Source: CAVQFO01 sp963711725 (lineage in GTDB: Bacteria > Pseudomonadota > Gammaproteobacteria > Nitrococcales > Aquisalimonadaceae). Taken from it: 33,675 bases of DNA. How positions within the stretch are numbered: the first letter of the stretch is position 1; the number at the start of each line of letters is the position of its first letter. A program made the position numbers and the translations under genes. The stretch is from the NCBI GenBank assembly GCA_963711725.1, contig CAVQFO010000021.1:1-33675 (forward strand), given 5' to 3'. Below are positions 1 through 7,717 of this stretch, piece after piece. The notes beneath the pieces are model-generated. The model was not told the DNA's origin. It saw only the letters and a program-made list of their open reading frames with translations, and searched no databases.

Positions 1-183
1 GAAAAGGATCCCGCGGCCCTTGAGGCAGAGCTGCTTGAGAAGCGCAAAGAGCAGTTCAACCTGCGCATGCAGCAGGCTTCCGGGCAGTTGAGCAAGTCGG
101 ATCTCGTCAAGAGCGTTCGCCGCGATATCGCGCGAATCAAGACGATCCTGAATGAGAAGGCAAGGGCGGGTGACGCGTCATGA
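1..183 (+). CDS. rpmC: 50S ribosomal protein L29, 3' part
   Basis: This is the 60-residue C-terminal part of L29; the start lies before the window. L29 is a helical protein of the large subunit near the polypeptide exit tunnel. The visible part has the usual pattern: a central FNLRMQ segment with Q, S and L residues after it, then a basic helix containing VRRDIARIKTIL. Its TGA stop overlaps the ATG of rpsQ (ATGA), so translation of the two is probably coupled. The order rpmC-rpsQ-rplN is the standard S10/spc junction. Confidence 0.95.
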   Translation, partial: EKDPAALEAELLEKRKEQFNLRMQQASGQLSKSDLVKSVRRDIARIKTILNEKARAGDAS

Positions 184-443
184 GCGATCAGCAGAAACAG
201 GTCCACACGCAGATTGGCCGTGTCGTCAGCAACAAGACGGACAAGACCATTACGGTGGTGGTTGATCGCATGGTCAAGCATCCGCTCTACGGAAAGTACA
301 TCCGTCGATCCACGAAGCTCTATGCGCACGACGCGAACAACGAGTGCCAGCAGGGGGATGTGGTCTCGATCCAGGAATGTCGGCCGCTGTCCAAGAACAA
401 GCGCTGGCGCCTTGTCGAGGTCGTGGAGCGGGCGGTCCAGTAA
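180..443 (+). CDS. rpsQ: 30S ribosomal protein S17
   Basis: S17 is an 87-residue OB-fold protein that binds 16S rRNA early in 30S assembly. The sequence has the family core: GRVVSNKTDKTITV near residue 13, the basic HPLYGKYIRRSTK stretch, and the QGDVV...ECRPLSKNKRWRLVEV end. The length fits (84 residues in E. coli). The start overlaps the rpmC stop by 4 bases. The 57-base gap to rplN contains a Shine-Dalgarno-like GGAGAG but no clear terminator, so transcription should run through into the spc genes. Confidence 0.97.
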   Translation: MSDQQKQVHTQIGRVVSNKTDKTITVVVDRMVKHPLYGKYIRRSTKLYAHDANNECQQGDVVSIQECRPLSKNKRWRLVEVVERAVQ

Positions 444-500
444 ACGGTTGAATGCCCGCGCCCTCGTTGGTGCGGAGAGACAGCGAGCGGGAATAACGCA

Positions 501-869
501 ATGATTCAGATGCAGACGCTTTTGGATGCGGCCGACAACAGCGGCGCGCGCCGTGTCATGTGTATCAAGGTGCTGGGCGGTTCCAAGCGCCGGTACGCCA
601 ACGTCGGCGACATCATCAAGGTGAGTGTCAAGGACGCGATCCCGCGTGGCCGTGTGAAGAAGGGCGAGATCTACAACGCGGTGGTGGTGCGGACTCGTAA
701 AGGAGTGCGCCGCCCCGACGGATCCCTGATTCGCTTCGACGGCAATGCGGCCGTTCTGCTGAATAACCAGTTTCAGCCCATCGGGACGCGTGTGTTCGGG
801 CCGGTGACGCGTGAACTTCGTACCGAGAAGTTCATGCGCATCATCTCCCTCGCTCCCGAGGTGCTTTAA
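501..869 (+). CDS. rplN: 50S ribosomal protein L14
   Basis: L14 (122 residues, the usual bacterial length) is a small beta-barrel protein at the subunit interface, where it contacts 16S rRNA. The N-terminus MIQMQTLLDAADNSGARRVM and the C-terminal FGPVTRELR...MRIISLAPEVL are canonical and collinear with E. coli L14. This is normally the first gene of the spc operon. I saw no separate promoter with confidence in the 57 bases upstream. Confidence 0.98.
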   Translation: MIQMQTLLDAADNSGARRVMCIKVLGGSKRRYANVGDIIKVSVKDAIPRGRVKKGEIYNAVVVRTRKGVRRPDGSLIRFDGNAAVLLNNQFQPIGTRVFGPVTRELRTEKFMRIISLAPEVL

Positions 870-891
870 GGCTTAGGCGGAGACGACTGTC

Positions 892-1212
892 ATGAGAAAG
901 ATCAGGAAGGGCGACGAAGTCATCGTCATCGCCGGCAAAGACAAGGGCAAGCGTGGTCAGGTCCTGCGTATTTTGCCGGAATCCGACAAGGTGTTGGTGG
1001 AAGCCATCAACCGGGTCAAGAAGCACATGAAGCCCAACCCGCAGAGTGGCGTTCAGGGCGGAATCGTGGACAAGGAGATGCCGTTGCACGTCTCCAACGT
1101 CGCGATCTACAACCCGGCGACGAAGAAGGCGGACCGTGTCGGTTTCAAGACTCTGGAAGACGGCCGCAAGGTCCGGTTCTTCAAATCGAACAACGAAGTC
1201 CTTGACGCGTAA
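892..1212 (+). CDS. rplX: 50S ribosomal protein L24
   Basis: L24 (106 residues) is a KOW-domain protein that starts 50S assembly by binding the 5' end of 23S rRNA. The KOW motif is at the N-terminus (KGDEVIVIAGKDKGKRGQV, residues 6-24). The C-terminal part contains the family segment GGIVDKEMPLHVSNVAIYNP. A purine-rich GGCGGAGA lies 5' of the ATG. It sits between rplN and rplE as in all gammaproteobacterial spc operons. Confidence 0.97.
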   Translation: MRKIRKGDEVIVIAGKDKGKRGQVLRILPESDKVLVEAINRVKKHMKPNPQSGVQGGIVDKEMPLHVSNVAIYNPATKKADRVGFKTLEDGRKVRFFKSNNEVLDA

Positions 1213-1223
1213 GGTGCGAACTC

Positions 1224-1763
1224 ATGGTTAGGCTGCAACAGCAGTATAAGGATCAGGTGATCGGGCAGCTGATGGAGCGCTTCAGTTACGGCAACGTGAT
1301 GGAAGTGCCGCGGATCACCAAGGTGACGTTGAACATGGGCCTGGGCGAGGCGGTCAAGGACAAGAAGATCCTCGATCATGCCACCGCCGATATGGCGTCC
1401 ATCGCCGGCCAAAAGCCCATCGTGACCTATTCGCGCAAGTCCATCGCCGGTTTCAAGATCCGTGACGGCTGGCCGATCGGCTGCAAGGTGACGCTGCGGC
1501 GGGACCGCATGTGGGAATTCCTGGACCGGTTGATCAATGTCGCCGTGCCCCGGGTCCGCGACTTCCGCGGCTATAGCCCCAAGTCTTTTGACGGCCGTGG
1601 GAACTACAGTCTGGGCGTTCAGGAACAGATCATCTTCCCGGAGCTGGAGTTCGACAAGGTTGATGCGATCCGCGGTCTGGATGTGACCATCACGACCACG
1701 GCCAAGACAGACGAGGAAGGTCAGGCGCTGCTCGAAGCGTTTGATTTTCCCTTCAGGAAGTAA
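1224..1763 (+). CDS. rplE: 50S ribosomal protein L5
   Basis: L5 (179 residues, as in E. coli) binds 5S rRNA together with L18 and forms part of the central protuberance. Family landmarks are VPRITKVTLNMGLGEAV near residue 28, GQKPIVTYSRKSIAGFKIR near residue 66, and RDFRGYSPKSFDGRGNYSLG near residue 112. The gene starts 11 bases after rplX and is followed by rpsN at 12 bases, which indicates tight operon packing. Confidence 0.98.
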   Translation: MVRLQQQYKDQVIGQLMERFSYGNVMEVPRITKVTLNMGLGEAVKDKKILDHATADMASIAGQKPIVTYSRKSIAGFKIRDGWPIGCKVTLRRDRMWEFLDRLINVAVPRVRDFRGYSPKSFDGRGNYSLGVQEQIIFPELEFDKVDAIRGLDVTITTTAKTDEEGQALLEAFDFPFRK

Positions 1764-1775
1764 ACGAGGTTCGCA

Positions 1776-2081
1776 ATGGCGAAAGTGAGCATGGTGGAGC
1801 GGGAGCGGAAGCGCGAGAAGCTGGTGCGCAAGTACGCGGAAAAGCGTAAGGCGCTGAAGGCGATTATCGCCAATCCCGAGACCCCCGACGAGGAACGGAT
1901 GGACGCGCAGGCCAAGCTGCAGGCGATGCCTCGCGACGCCAGCCCGGTGCGCCAGCGCAATCGCTGCCGCCAGACCGGGCGCCCGCGTGGCGTATATCGC
2001 AAGTTCGGCCTCGGCCGTAACAAGCTTCGGGAATCGGCCATGAGGGGCGAAATCCCCGGTCTGGTCAAGTCCAGCTGGTAA
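1776..2081 (+). CDS. rpsN: 30S ribosomal protein S14 (zinc-free long form)
   Basis: S14 (101 residues) is a late-assembling 30S head protein. It is the long C-minus form: there are no paired CxxC zinc ligands and it is far longer than the roughly 61-residue zinc form. The conserved C-terminal block is present (RQRNRCRQTGRPRGVYRKFG, then LRESAMRGEIPGLVKSSW). The N-terminal half is a highly charged helix with KRKREKLVRKYAEKR-like composition, typical of the proteobacterial type. Confidence 0.97.
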   Translation: MAKVSMVERERKREKLVRKYAEKRKALKAIIANPETPDEERMDAQAKLQAMPRDASPVRQRNRCRQTGRPRGVYRKFGLGRNKLRESAMRGEIPGLVKSSW

Positions 2082-2127
2082 GTTCACCGGCGTTCGGTAG
2101 GCAGGACAATAGGCAGGTAGCAAAAGC

Positions 2128-2520
2128 ATGAGCATGACCGATCCGATAGCGGATTTGCTGACGCGCATCCGCAACGCTCAATCCGCGAACAAGGCCGCGG
2201 TGAACATGCCGTCGTCGAAGGTAAAGCTTGCGATCGCAGGCGTGCTGAAGGACGAAGGGTACATCAAGGACTTTCGCGTCGAGGGCGACAAGAAGCCGGT
2301 GCTCAGCATCGACCTCAAGTATCACCAGGGGCAGCCCGTGATCGAGACGCTGTCCCGCGTGAGCCGCCCGGGCCTGAGGGTATACCGGGATACCGCGAAT
2401 CTGCCGAGCGTACGTGGCGGTCTGGGCGTTGCCATCGTCTCCACCTCCAAAGGTGTGATGACCGATCGGGCTGCCCGAGAGGCCGGTGTCGGCGGCGAGA
2501 TTCTGTGCGTCGTCTTCTAA
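2128..2520 (+). CDS. rpsH: 30S ribosomal protein S8
   Basis: S8 (130 residues, equal to E. coli) binds the central domain of 16S rRNA. In E. coli it is also the translational repressor of the spc operon, acting near rplE; whether that applies here is inference. The N-terminus MSMTDPIADLLTRIRNAQ and the C-terminal STSKGVMTDRAARE...GGEILCVVF are diagnostic. The ATG at 2128 gives the same MSM(Q/T)DPIAD start as in other gammaproteobacteria; the second ATG at 2134 is less likely. Confidence 0.97.
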   Translation: MSMTDPIADLLTRIRNAQSANKAAVNMPSSKVKLAIAGVLKDEGYIKDFRVEGDKKPVLSIDLKYHQGQPVIETLSRVSRPGLRVYRDTANLPSVRGGLGVAIVSTSKGVMTDRAAREAGVGGEILCVVF

Positions 2521-2536
2521 GAGTGGGATTGACGTC

Positions 2537-3070
2537 ATGTCGAGAGTTGCAAAGAAACCGATTACGATCCCATCCGGCGTCGAGGTAAAACTCGACGGCC
2601 AGGCGGTGGCGATCAAGGGGCCCAAGGGCGCCATGCAGTGGACGGTGCACCCCAACGTGGGCGTCGAGCAGGTCGACGGCGCGTTGCAGTGCCAGGCCCG
2701 GATCGACGACCAGAAGGCCGTCGCTCTCGCGGGTACCACCCGTGCGGTGTTGAATAACATGGTGGTCGGTGTCACCGAAGGCTTCGAGCGCAAGCTCGAG
2801 CTCCGGGGCGTGGGCTACCGAGCGCAGGGAAAGGGTGCGAGCGTGAATTTGACGCTCGGCTTTTCCCATCCAGTGGATTTCGATGCGCCTGAAGGCATCA
2901 CCATCGAGACCCCAAGCCAGACCGAGATTGTCGTGAAAGGTATCGACAAGCAAAAGGTCGGGCAGGTCGCGGCGCAGCTTCGCGCATTCCGCCCGCCGGA
3001 GCCTTACAAGGGCAAAGGCGTGCGCTATGCCGATGAGCGCGTGGTGATGAAAGAGGCCAAGAAGAAATAG
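2537..3070 (+). CDS. rplF: 50S ribosomal protein L6
   Basis: L6 (177 residues, the family length) contains two homologous RNA-binding domains and sits near the factor-binding site of the 50S subunit. The start at 2537 (MSRVAKKPITIPSGVEV) is the conserved N-terminus; a longer in-frame extension back to 2486 overlaps rpsH and is not family-like. The C-terminal signature is present: GIDKQKVGQVAAQLRAFRPP followed by EPYKGKGVRYADE. Confidence 0.97.
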   Translation: MSRVAKKPITIPSGVEVKLDGQAVAIKGPKGAMQWTVHPNVGVEQVDGALQCQARIDDQKAVALAGTTRAVLNNMVVGVTEGFERKLELRGVGYRAQGKGASVNLTLGFSHPVDFDAPEGITIETPSQTEIVVKGIDKQKVGQVAAQLRAFRPPEPYKGKGVRYADERVVMKEAKKK

Positions 3071-3084
3071 TCGAGGTTGTGGTT

Positions 3085-3438
3085 ATGAACAAGAAGGCAG
3101 CGCGTCTTCGCCGCGCCCGGCGTGCCCGAGCAAAGTCCCGGGAGCTTGGCGTCTATCGGTTGTGCGTTTACCGCACGCCGCGGCACATCTATGCGCAGAT
3201 CATCGGCGAGCGTGGTGCCCGCACGCTGGCCTCCGCCTCGACGGTGGAAAAGGATCTGCGTACTCAGCTCAAGGTGACGGGCAACGCCGAGGCCGCCACG
3301 GCGGTCGGCAAACTGATCGCCCAGCGGGCGAAAGAGGCCGGTATCGAATCGGTCGCCTTCGACCGCTCGGGTTTTCGATATCACGGTCGCGTGCGAGCCC
3401 TTGCGGACGCCGCACGGGAAGCCGGCCTGAAGTTCTAA
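3085..3438 (+). CDS. rplR: 50S ribosomal protein L18
   Basis: L18 (117 residues from this start, equal to E. coli) binds 5S rRNA with L5. The ATG at 3085 gives MNKKAARLRRARRARAKSR, the standard basic N-terminus. It is preceded by GAGG at 3073-3076 with good spacing, whereas the in-frame GTG at 3079 is too close to that site. The C-terminus ends in FDRSGFRYHGRVRALADAAR and EAGLKF, which is diagnostic. Confidence 0.97.
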   Translation: MNKKAARLRRARRARAKSRELGVYRLCVYRTPRHIYAQIIGERGARTLASASTVEKDLRTQLKVTGNAEAATAVGKLIAQRAKEAGIESVAFDRSGFRYHGRVRALADAAREAGLKF

Positions 3439-3454
3439 TTCAAGGGCGAACGAT

Positions 3455-3955
3455 ATGGCGATGACAGACCAGACCGGTGACGGGCTCCAAGAGAAGCTGA
3501 TTACCGTTAACCGTGTTGCCAAGGTGGTCAAGGGCGGCCGCCAGTTCGGTTTCACCGCTCTGACCGTGGTGGGAGACGGCGCCGGGCGCGTCGGCTTCGG
3601 CTACGGCAAGGCACGCGAAGTGCCGGTGGCGATCCAGAAGGCGATGGAAAAGGCCCGGAACAACATGAAGACGGTGCAGCTCAACGGCCACACTCTTCAG
3701 TATCCGGTGACGGCGAATCATGGCTCCAGCAAGGTGTTCATGCAGCCGGCCTCCGAGGGTACCGGGATCATCGCCGGTGGTGCCATGCGCGCGGTGTTCG
3801 AGGTGATGGGCGTGCACGACGTGCTGGCGAAGTCCATCGGCTCACGTAACCCGATCAACGTGGTCCGGGCCACCATCAAGGGCCTGACGGACATGCGTTC
3901 TCCGGAAGATGTCGCCTCCAAACGGGGCAAGACCGTTGAAGAGATCCAGGGCTAA
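3455..3955 (+). CDS. rpsE: 30S ribosomal protein S5
   Basis: S5 (166 residues; 167 in E. coli) works with S4 in decoding accuracy and mRNA entry. It has the double-stranded-RNA-like N-terminal domain (LQEKLITVNRVAKVVKGGR, residues 11-29, then FGFTALTVVGDGAGRVGFGYGKA) and the C-terminal domain with EVMGVHDVLAKSIGSRNPINVVRAT. The stop is followed after 3 bases by rpmD. Confidence 0.97.
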   Translation: MAMTDQTGDGLQEKLITVNRVAKVVKGGRQFGFTALTVVGDGAGRVGFGYGKAREVPVAIQKAMEKARNNMKTVQLNGHTLQYPVTANHGSSKVFMQPASEGTGIIAGGAMRAVFEVMGVHDVLAKSIGSRNPINVVRATIKGLTDMRSPEDVASKRGKTVEEIQG

Positions 3956-3958
3956 GCC

Positions 3959-4147
3959 ATGGCTAAGAGCAAGCAACTGAAGGTCACGTTGAAGCGCAGC
4001 CCCATTGGCCGGTTGAAGAACCATAAGGCCTGCGTGGCGGGTCTGGGTCTGCGGCGGATGCATCACAGCGTGGTTGTGGCGGATACGCCGGAGAACCGCG
4101 GGATGATCAACCGTGTCTCCTACATGCTGAACGTAGAGGAAGTCTGA
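3959..4147 (+). CDS. rpmD: 50S ribosomal protein L30
   Basis: L30 (62 residues; 59 in E. coli) is a small 50S protein. Family features are KVTLKRSPIGRLKNHKACVAGLGLRRMHHSVV followed by DTPENRGMINRVSYMLNVEE, read here in two blocks. The gene is packed between rpsE (3-base gap) and rplO (2-base gap), as usual. Confidence 0.96.
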   Translation: MAKSKQLKVTLKRSPIGRLKNHKACVAGLGLRRMHHSVVVADTPENRGMINRVSYMLNVEEV

Positions 4148-4149
4148 CC

Positions 4150-4587
4150 ATGCGGCTCAACAGCATCAAGCCCGTTGAGGGCAGCAAGTTCGAGCGCAAG
4201 CGGGTTGGTCGTGGCACCTCTTCCGGTCTGGGCAAGACCGGTGGGCGTGGTCACAAGGGCCAGAAGTCCCGTTCCGGCGGCTATCACAAAGTCGGCTTCG
4301 AAGGCGGTCAGATGCCGCTTCAGCGGCGGGTGCCGAAAGTCGGCTTCCGCTCGCGGAAGGCCCGGTATGCCGCGGAGGTTCGCCTCTCGGAGCTGGCCAA
4401 GGTGGAAGGCGGCAACGTGGATCTCCTGAGCCTCAAGGCGGCGAGGGTTGTCCCGCAGGACGCCCGCACCGCGAAGATCATCGCCTCCGGGACGATCGAG
4501 CAGGCAGTGACCGTGACCGGCGGTGTGACCGCGACCAAGGGCGCGCGCGCCGCGATCGAAGCCGCTGGCGGAAAGGTCGAGGGCTAA
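4150..4587 (+). CDS. rplO: 50S ribosomal protein L15
   Basis: L15 (145 residues) is a late-assembling 50S protein. Its long basic, glycine-rich N-terminal extension is clear (KRVGRGTSSGLGKTGGRGHK from about residue 17, then GQKSRSGG). The globular C-terminal half carries the alanine- and valine-rich pattern ending in AAGGKVEG. Its TAA is directly abutted by the GTG start of secY, so the two are probably translationally coupled. Confidence 0.97.
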   Translation: MRLNSIKPVEGSKFERKRVGRGTSSGLGKTGGRGHKGQKSRSGGYHKVGFEGGQMPLQRRVPKVGFRSRKARYAAEVRLSELAKVEGGNVDLLSLKAARVVPQDARTAKIIASGTIEQAVTVTGGVTATKGARAAIEAAGGKVEG

Positions 4588-5946
4588 GTGGCTGCAACGA
4601 GCGCGAGTTCCCTGGGGGGATTGGGCAACGCGGCGAAGCTCACCGAGATTCGCCAGCGTCTGGTGTTCGTGCTGCTGGCTCTGGTCGTCTACCGGATCGG
4701 CACGCACATCACGATTCCGGGAATCGACCAGGCGGCCCTGGCCGACATGTTCAATAAGCAGTCCGGGACCATCCTTGGGTTGTTTAACATGTTTTCCGGT
4801 GGCGCGCTTCGCCGGCTCAGTATTTTCGCGCTCGGCGTCATGCCCTACATCTCCGCCTCGATTATCGTCCAGCTGCTGACGGTGGTCATGCCCAGCCTTG
4901 AACAACTGAAAAAGGAAGGCGAGGCCGGCCGGAGGAAGATTACCCAGTACACGCGCTACGGAACCGTGGCTCTGGCGATCGTGCAAGGTATTGGTGTCTG
5001 CATCGGTTTGCAGCATCAGCCGCAACCGGTCGTAATTGGCGCTGCCGCCGGGACCAACTGGGCCTTCGTGTTCACCGGCACGGTAACCCTGGTGACCGGG
5101 ACGCTGTTCCTGATGTGGCTGGGCGAGCAGATCACCGAGCGCGGTATCGGCAACGGTATTTCAATGATTATCTTCGCCGGCATCGTGGCCGGGCTCCCGC
5201 GCGCCATTGGCGGCACGCTGGAGCTGAGCCGTACCGGCGAATTGAACGTGGCCGAGGTGCTGCTGCTGTTTATCGGCGTGGTCGTGGTGACCGGGTTTGT
5301 GGTGTTTGTCGAGCGCGGGCAACGCAAGATAACGGTGAACTACGCCAAGAGGCAGCAGGGCAGGCGCATGTACGCGGCGCAAAGCACTCACCTGCCGCTC
5401 AAACTGAATATGGCGGGCGTGATTCCTCCGATTTTCGCGTCGAGCATTATCCTGTTTCCCGCGACATTGGGAACGTGGGTTGGCAACGGCCAGAATATCG
5501 GATGGCTGCAGCAGATCACCAATGCGCTGCGCCCGGGGCAGCCGGTGTACGTGCTTCTTTACACGCTGGCCATCGTGTTTTTCTGCTTCTTTTACACGGC
5601 GCTGGTCTTCAATTCGCGGGAAACCGCGGAGAATTTGAAGAAGTCCGGCGCATTTATTCCGGGCATCCGCCCGGGCGAGAACACCGCGCGGTATATCGAC
5701 AAGGTGATGACTCGGCTGACCCTTTGGGGTGCGGTCTATATCACCGCCGTCTGTCTTCTGCCGGAGTTCCTGATTCTCTACTGGAACGTGCCGTTCTACT
5801 TCGGTGGAACGTCGCTGCTGATCATCGTGGTCGTCGTGATGGACTTCATCGCGCAGCTTCAGGCCCACTTGATTTCGCACCAGTACGAACCGTTGATGAA
5901 AAAGGCGAACCTGAAAGCGCCAGGCCGTTCCGGTCTGCTGCGGTAA
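4588..5946 (+). CDS. secY: Preprotein translocase subunit SecY
   Basis: SecY (452 residues; 443 in E. coli) is the channel subunit of the SecYEG translocon in the inner membrane. About ten hydrophobic segments are visible. Family motifs are the N-terminal GGLGNAAKLTEIRQRL before TM1, the plug region IFALGVMPYISASIIVQLL, the fifth cytoplasmic loop containing NSRETAENLKKSGAFIPGIRPG, and the end SHQYEPLMKKANLK. The GTG start abuts the rplO stop; the purine-rich end of rplO (GAAAGG, GAGGG) could serve as its ribosome site. The gene closes the spc protein block before rpmJ. Confidence 0.96.
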   Translation: MAATSASSLGGLGNAAKLTEIRQRLVFVLLALVVYRIGTHITIPGIDQAALADMFNKQSGTILGLFNMFSGGALRRLSIFALGVMPYISASIIVQLLTVVMPSLEQLKKEGEAGRRKITQYTRYGTVALAIVQGIGVCIGLQHQPQPVVIGAAAGTNWAFVFTGTVTLVTGTLFLMWLGEQITERGIGNGISMIIFAGIVAGLPRAIGGTLELSRTGELNVAEVLLLFIGVVVVTGFVVFVERGQRKITVNYAKRQQGRRMYAAQSTHLPLKLNMAGVIPPIFASSIILFPATLGTWVGNGQNIGWLQQITNALRPGQPVYVLLYTLAIVFFCFFYTALVFNSRETAENLKKSGAFIPGIRPGENTARYIDKVMTRLTLWGAVYITAVCLLPEFLILYWNVPFYFGGTSLLIIVVVVMDFIAQLQAHLISHQYEPLMKKANLKAPGRSGLLR

Positions 5947-5975
5947 GCCTGCTCCCCGTTGAATTATTTTTGATT

Positions 5976-6009
5976 AGACCGCGCACGGTCTGGGGAAATT
6001 TGTTATTCT
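5976..6009 (+). promoter_or_regulatory. Hairpin and candidate extended -10 promoter before rpmJ
   Basis: The secY-rpmJ gap holds a perfect 6-bp hairpin, AGACCG-CGCA-CGGTCT (5976-5991), with no following T-run. It is followed by TGTTATTCT (6001-6009), which fits an extended -10 element (TG-n-TATTCT). No good -35 hexamer sits 16-18 bases upstream. It may supply extra transcription of rpmJ and the alpha operon. This is a pattern match only. Confidence 0.3.
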
Positions 6010-6051
6010 ACGCGCCCTTTCGAGGACGCGCGGGACTTGCGGAGTGGGACA

Positions 6052-6165
6052 ATGAAGGTACGGGCTTCAGTCAAGAAGATTTGCCGGAACTGCAAGGTCA
6101 TCAAGCGCCGTGGCACGGTGCGGGTGATCTGCTCGGATGCGCGCCATAAACAGCGTCAAGGCTGA
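6052..6165 (+). CDS. rpmJ: 50S ribosomal protein L36 (zinc-ribbon form)
   Basis: This is a 37-residue protein, translated from the ATG at 6052. L36 is the smallest 50S protein. It is the zinc-binding C-plus form, with ligands Cys11, Cys14, Cys27 and His32 (CRNC ... C....H). The sequence starts MKVRASVKKICRNCKVIKRR and ends RHKQRQG. GGAG lies 7-10 bases before the ATG. The position between secY and rpsM is the standard one in gammaproteobacteria. Confidence 0.95.
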   Translation: MKVRASVKKICRNCKVIKRRGTVRVICSDARHKQRQG

Positions 6166-6239
6166 TTAGCGCTTGAAGAGTAAGGTTTTGATTCGCTAGA
6201 CTCGCGGGTTTTCCGCGACGAACACTGGGAGAAGGTTTC
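6166..6239 (+). promoter_or_regulatory. rpsM leader with hairpin, possible S4 control site
   Basis: This 74-base leader before rpsM contains a GC-rich hairpin TCGCGG-GTTTT-CCGCGA (6202-6218) just upstream of the ribosome site GGGAGAAGG. In E. coli the alpha operon is repressed by S4 (rpsD) binding a pseudoknot in this same leader. Position and gene order fit, but I could not derive the full pseudoknot by eye, so the regulatory role is inference. Confidence 0.35.
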
Positions 6240-6596
6240 ATGGCGCGAATTGCAGGCGTCAATATTCCGGTCCAAAAGCACACGGTGATCGCGCTGACCT
6301 ATATCTATGGGATCGGCCGCAGCACTGCGTCGCAGATCTGTGCGGGTACGGGGATCCCCCAGGACCGCAAGATCAAGGACCTGACGGACGAAGAGGTTGA
6401 GGCTCTGCGCGCCGAGGTCGCCAAGCGGGTGGTCGAAGGTGACCTGCGCCGCAAGGTGGCCATGGACGTCAAGCGCTTGATGGATCTGGGCTGCTATCGC
6501 GGGCTGAGACATCGTCGCGGGCTACCGGTGCGGGGCCAGAAGACTCGCACCAACGCGCGGACCCGAAAGGGCCCCCGTCGCGCCGTTCGCAAGTAA
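6240..6596 (+). CDS. rpsM: 30S ribosomal protein S13
   Basis: S13 (118 residues, as in E. coli) lies in the head of the 30S subunit and contacts the P-site tRNA and bridges to the 50S. Motifs are MARIAGVNIPVQKHTVIALT at the N-terminus, YGIGRSTASQIC near residue 23, and the C-terminal GLRHRRGLPVRGQKTRTNAR basic tail. It is the first gene of the alpha operon. Confidence 0.97.
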   Translation: MARIAGVNIPVQKHTVIALTYIYGIGRSTASQICAGTGIPQDRKIKDLTDEEVEALRAEVAKRVVEGDLRRKVAMDVKRLMDLGCYRGLRHRRGLPVRGQKTRTNARTRKGPRRAVRK

Positions 6597-6603
6597 TCAG
6601 TGG

Positions 6604-6624
6604 GGTACGGCCGCGGGCCGTACC
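6604..6624 (+). promoter_or_regulatory. Strong hairpin between rpsM and rpsK
   Basis: This is a perfect 9-bp inverted repeat, GGTACGGCC-GCG-GGCCGTACC, in the 56-base rpsM-rpsK gap. There is no T-run after the stem, so it is unlikely to be an intrinsic terminator. It could be an RNA processing or stability element. The structure is seen directly; the role is unknown. Confidence 0.5.
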
Positions 6625-6652
6625 GCAGTAAGCACGAGTTAGGACGTACGCT

Positions 6653-7042
6653 ATGGCGAAAGCTGCAACTCGCACGCGCAAGCGCGCAAACCGGACGGTG
6701 GTCGATGGCATCGCGCACATCAACGCCACCTTCAATAATACGGTGATCATGATCACGGACCGGCAGGGCAACGCGCTCTCCTGGGCGAGCTCCGGCGGAA
6801 GCGGTTTCCGCGGCTCGCGCAAGAGCACGCCTTTTGCCGCCCAGGTCGCAGCGGATCGCGCCGGGCAGGCCGCCAAGGACTACGGGTTGAAGAACCTGGA
6901 AGTCCGCGTGAAAGGCCCCGGCCCCGGCCGTGAGTCCGCCGTGCGCGCGCTGCACAACGCGGGCTACAAGATTACGAATATCGCTGACGTGACGCCGATT
7001 CCCCATAACGGGTGCCGGCCTCCCAAGAAACGTCGCGTCTGA
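6653..7042 (+). CDS. rpsK: 30S ribosomal protein S11
   Basis: S11 (129 residues) forms part of the 30S platform and contacts mRNA near the E site. Motifs include GIAHINATFNNTVIMITDRQ near residue 20, WASSGGSGFRGSRKSTPFAA, and the C-terminal ITNIADVTPIPHNGCRPPKK with a basic end. The order rpsM-rpsK-rpsD is typical for the alpha operon. Confidence 0.98.
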   Translation: MAKAATRTRKRANRTVVDGIAHINATFNNTVIMITDRQGNALSWASSGGSGFRGSRKSTPFAAQVAADRAGQAAKDYGLKNLEVRVKGPGPGRESAVRALHNAGYKITNIADVTPIPHNGCRPPKKRRV

Positions 7043-7057
7043 CGCAGGGAGACGAAA

Positions 7058-7678
7058 ATGGCTAGATACATTGGTCCGAAATGTAAACTTTCCCGGCGCG
7101 AAGGGACCGACCTGTTTCTGAAGAGCGGTGTTCGTCCGCTGGAGAGCAAGTGCAAGCTGGATACCCCTCCGGGGCAGCACGGCCAGCGCCGCACCCGTAT
7201 CTCCGACTACGGTTTGCAGCTGCGTGAAAAGCAGAAGCTCCGTCGGATCTACGGCGTGCTGGAACGCCAGTTCCGCAACTACTACAAGGCCGCCGCCCAG
7301 AACAAGGGCTCAACCGGCGAAGTCCTGTTGCAGCTGCTGGAAAGCCGTCTGGACAACGTAGTGTGGCGCATGGGTTTTGGTGCCACGCGCGCCGAGGCCC
7401 GCCAGCTGGTCGGTCATCGCGCGATCATGGTCAATGGTAAGACGGTGAATATCGCCTCCTACCAGGTCAAGCCGGGCGACGTCGTCGCGGTTCGCGAGAA
7501 GGCCCGGAACCAGTCCCGCATCCAGGCCGCCGCGGAGCTCGCTCAGCAGAGCGGCTACGTCGGTTGGGTGGAAGTGGACCCGAAGAAATTCGAAGGCGTG
7601 TTCAAGGCGTGCCCGGATCGGGGTGACCTGTCCGCGGACATCAACGAACACTTGGTCGTCGAGCTTTACTCCAAGTAA
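7058..7678 (+). CDS. rpsD: 30S ribosomal protein S4
   Basis: S4 (206 residues, as in E. coli) nucleates 30S assembly and in E. coli represses its own operon. The N-terminus MARYIGPKCKLSRREGTDLF is canonical. The S4 RNA-binding domain starts near residue 95 (SRLDNVVWRMGFGATRAEAR, then QLVGHRAIMVNGK). The C-terminal end LSADINEHLVVELYSK matches the family. It lies 15 bases after rpsK. Confidence 0.98.
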   Translation: MARYIGPKCKLSRREGTDLFLKSGVRPLESKCKLDTPPGQHGQRRTRISDYGLQLREKQKLRRIYGVLERQFRNYYKAAAQNKGSTGEVLLQLLESRLDNVVWRMGFGATRAEARQLVGHRAIMVNGKTVNIASYQVKPGDVVAVREKARNQSRIQAAAELAQQSGYVGWVEVDPKKFEGVFKACPDRGDLSADINEHLVVELYSK

Positions 7679-7717
7679 ACGACGCCCATCGACGAGTAAC
7701 GCAGAGAGGACGTGCCC

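Noticed and set aside
5976..5991. Hairpin after secY as an intrinsic terminator
   Set aside because: The stem has only six base pairs and is followed by TGGGGAAATTTG, not by a T-run. rpmJ follows directly.
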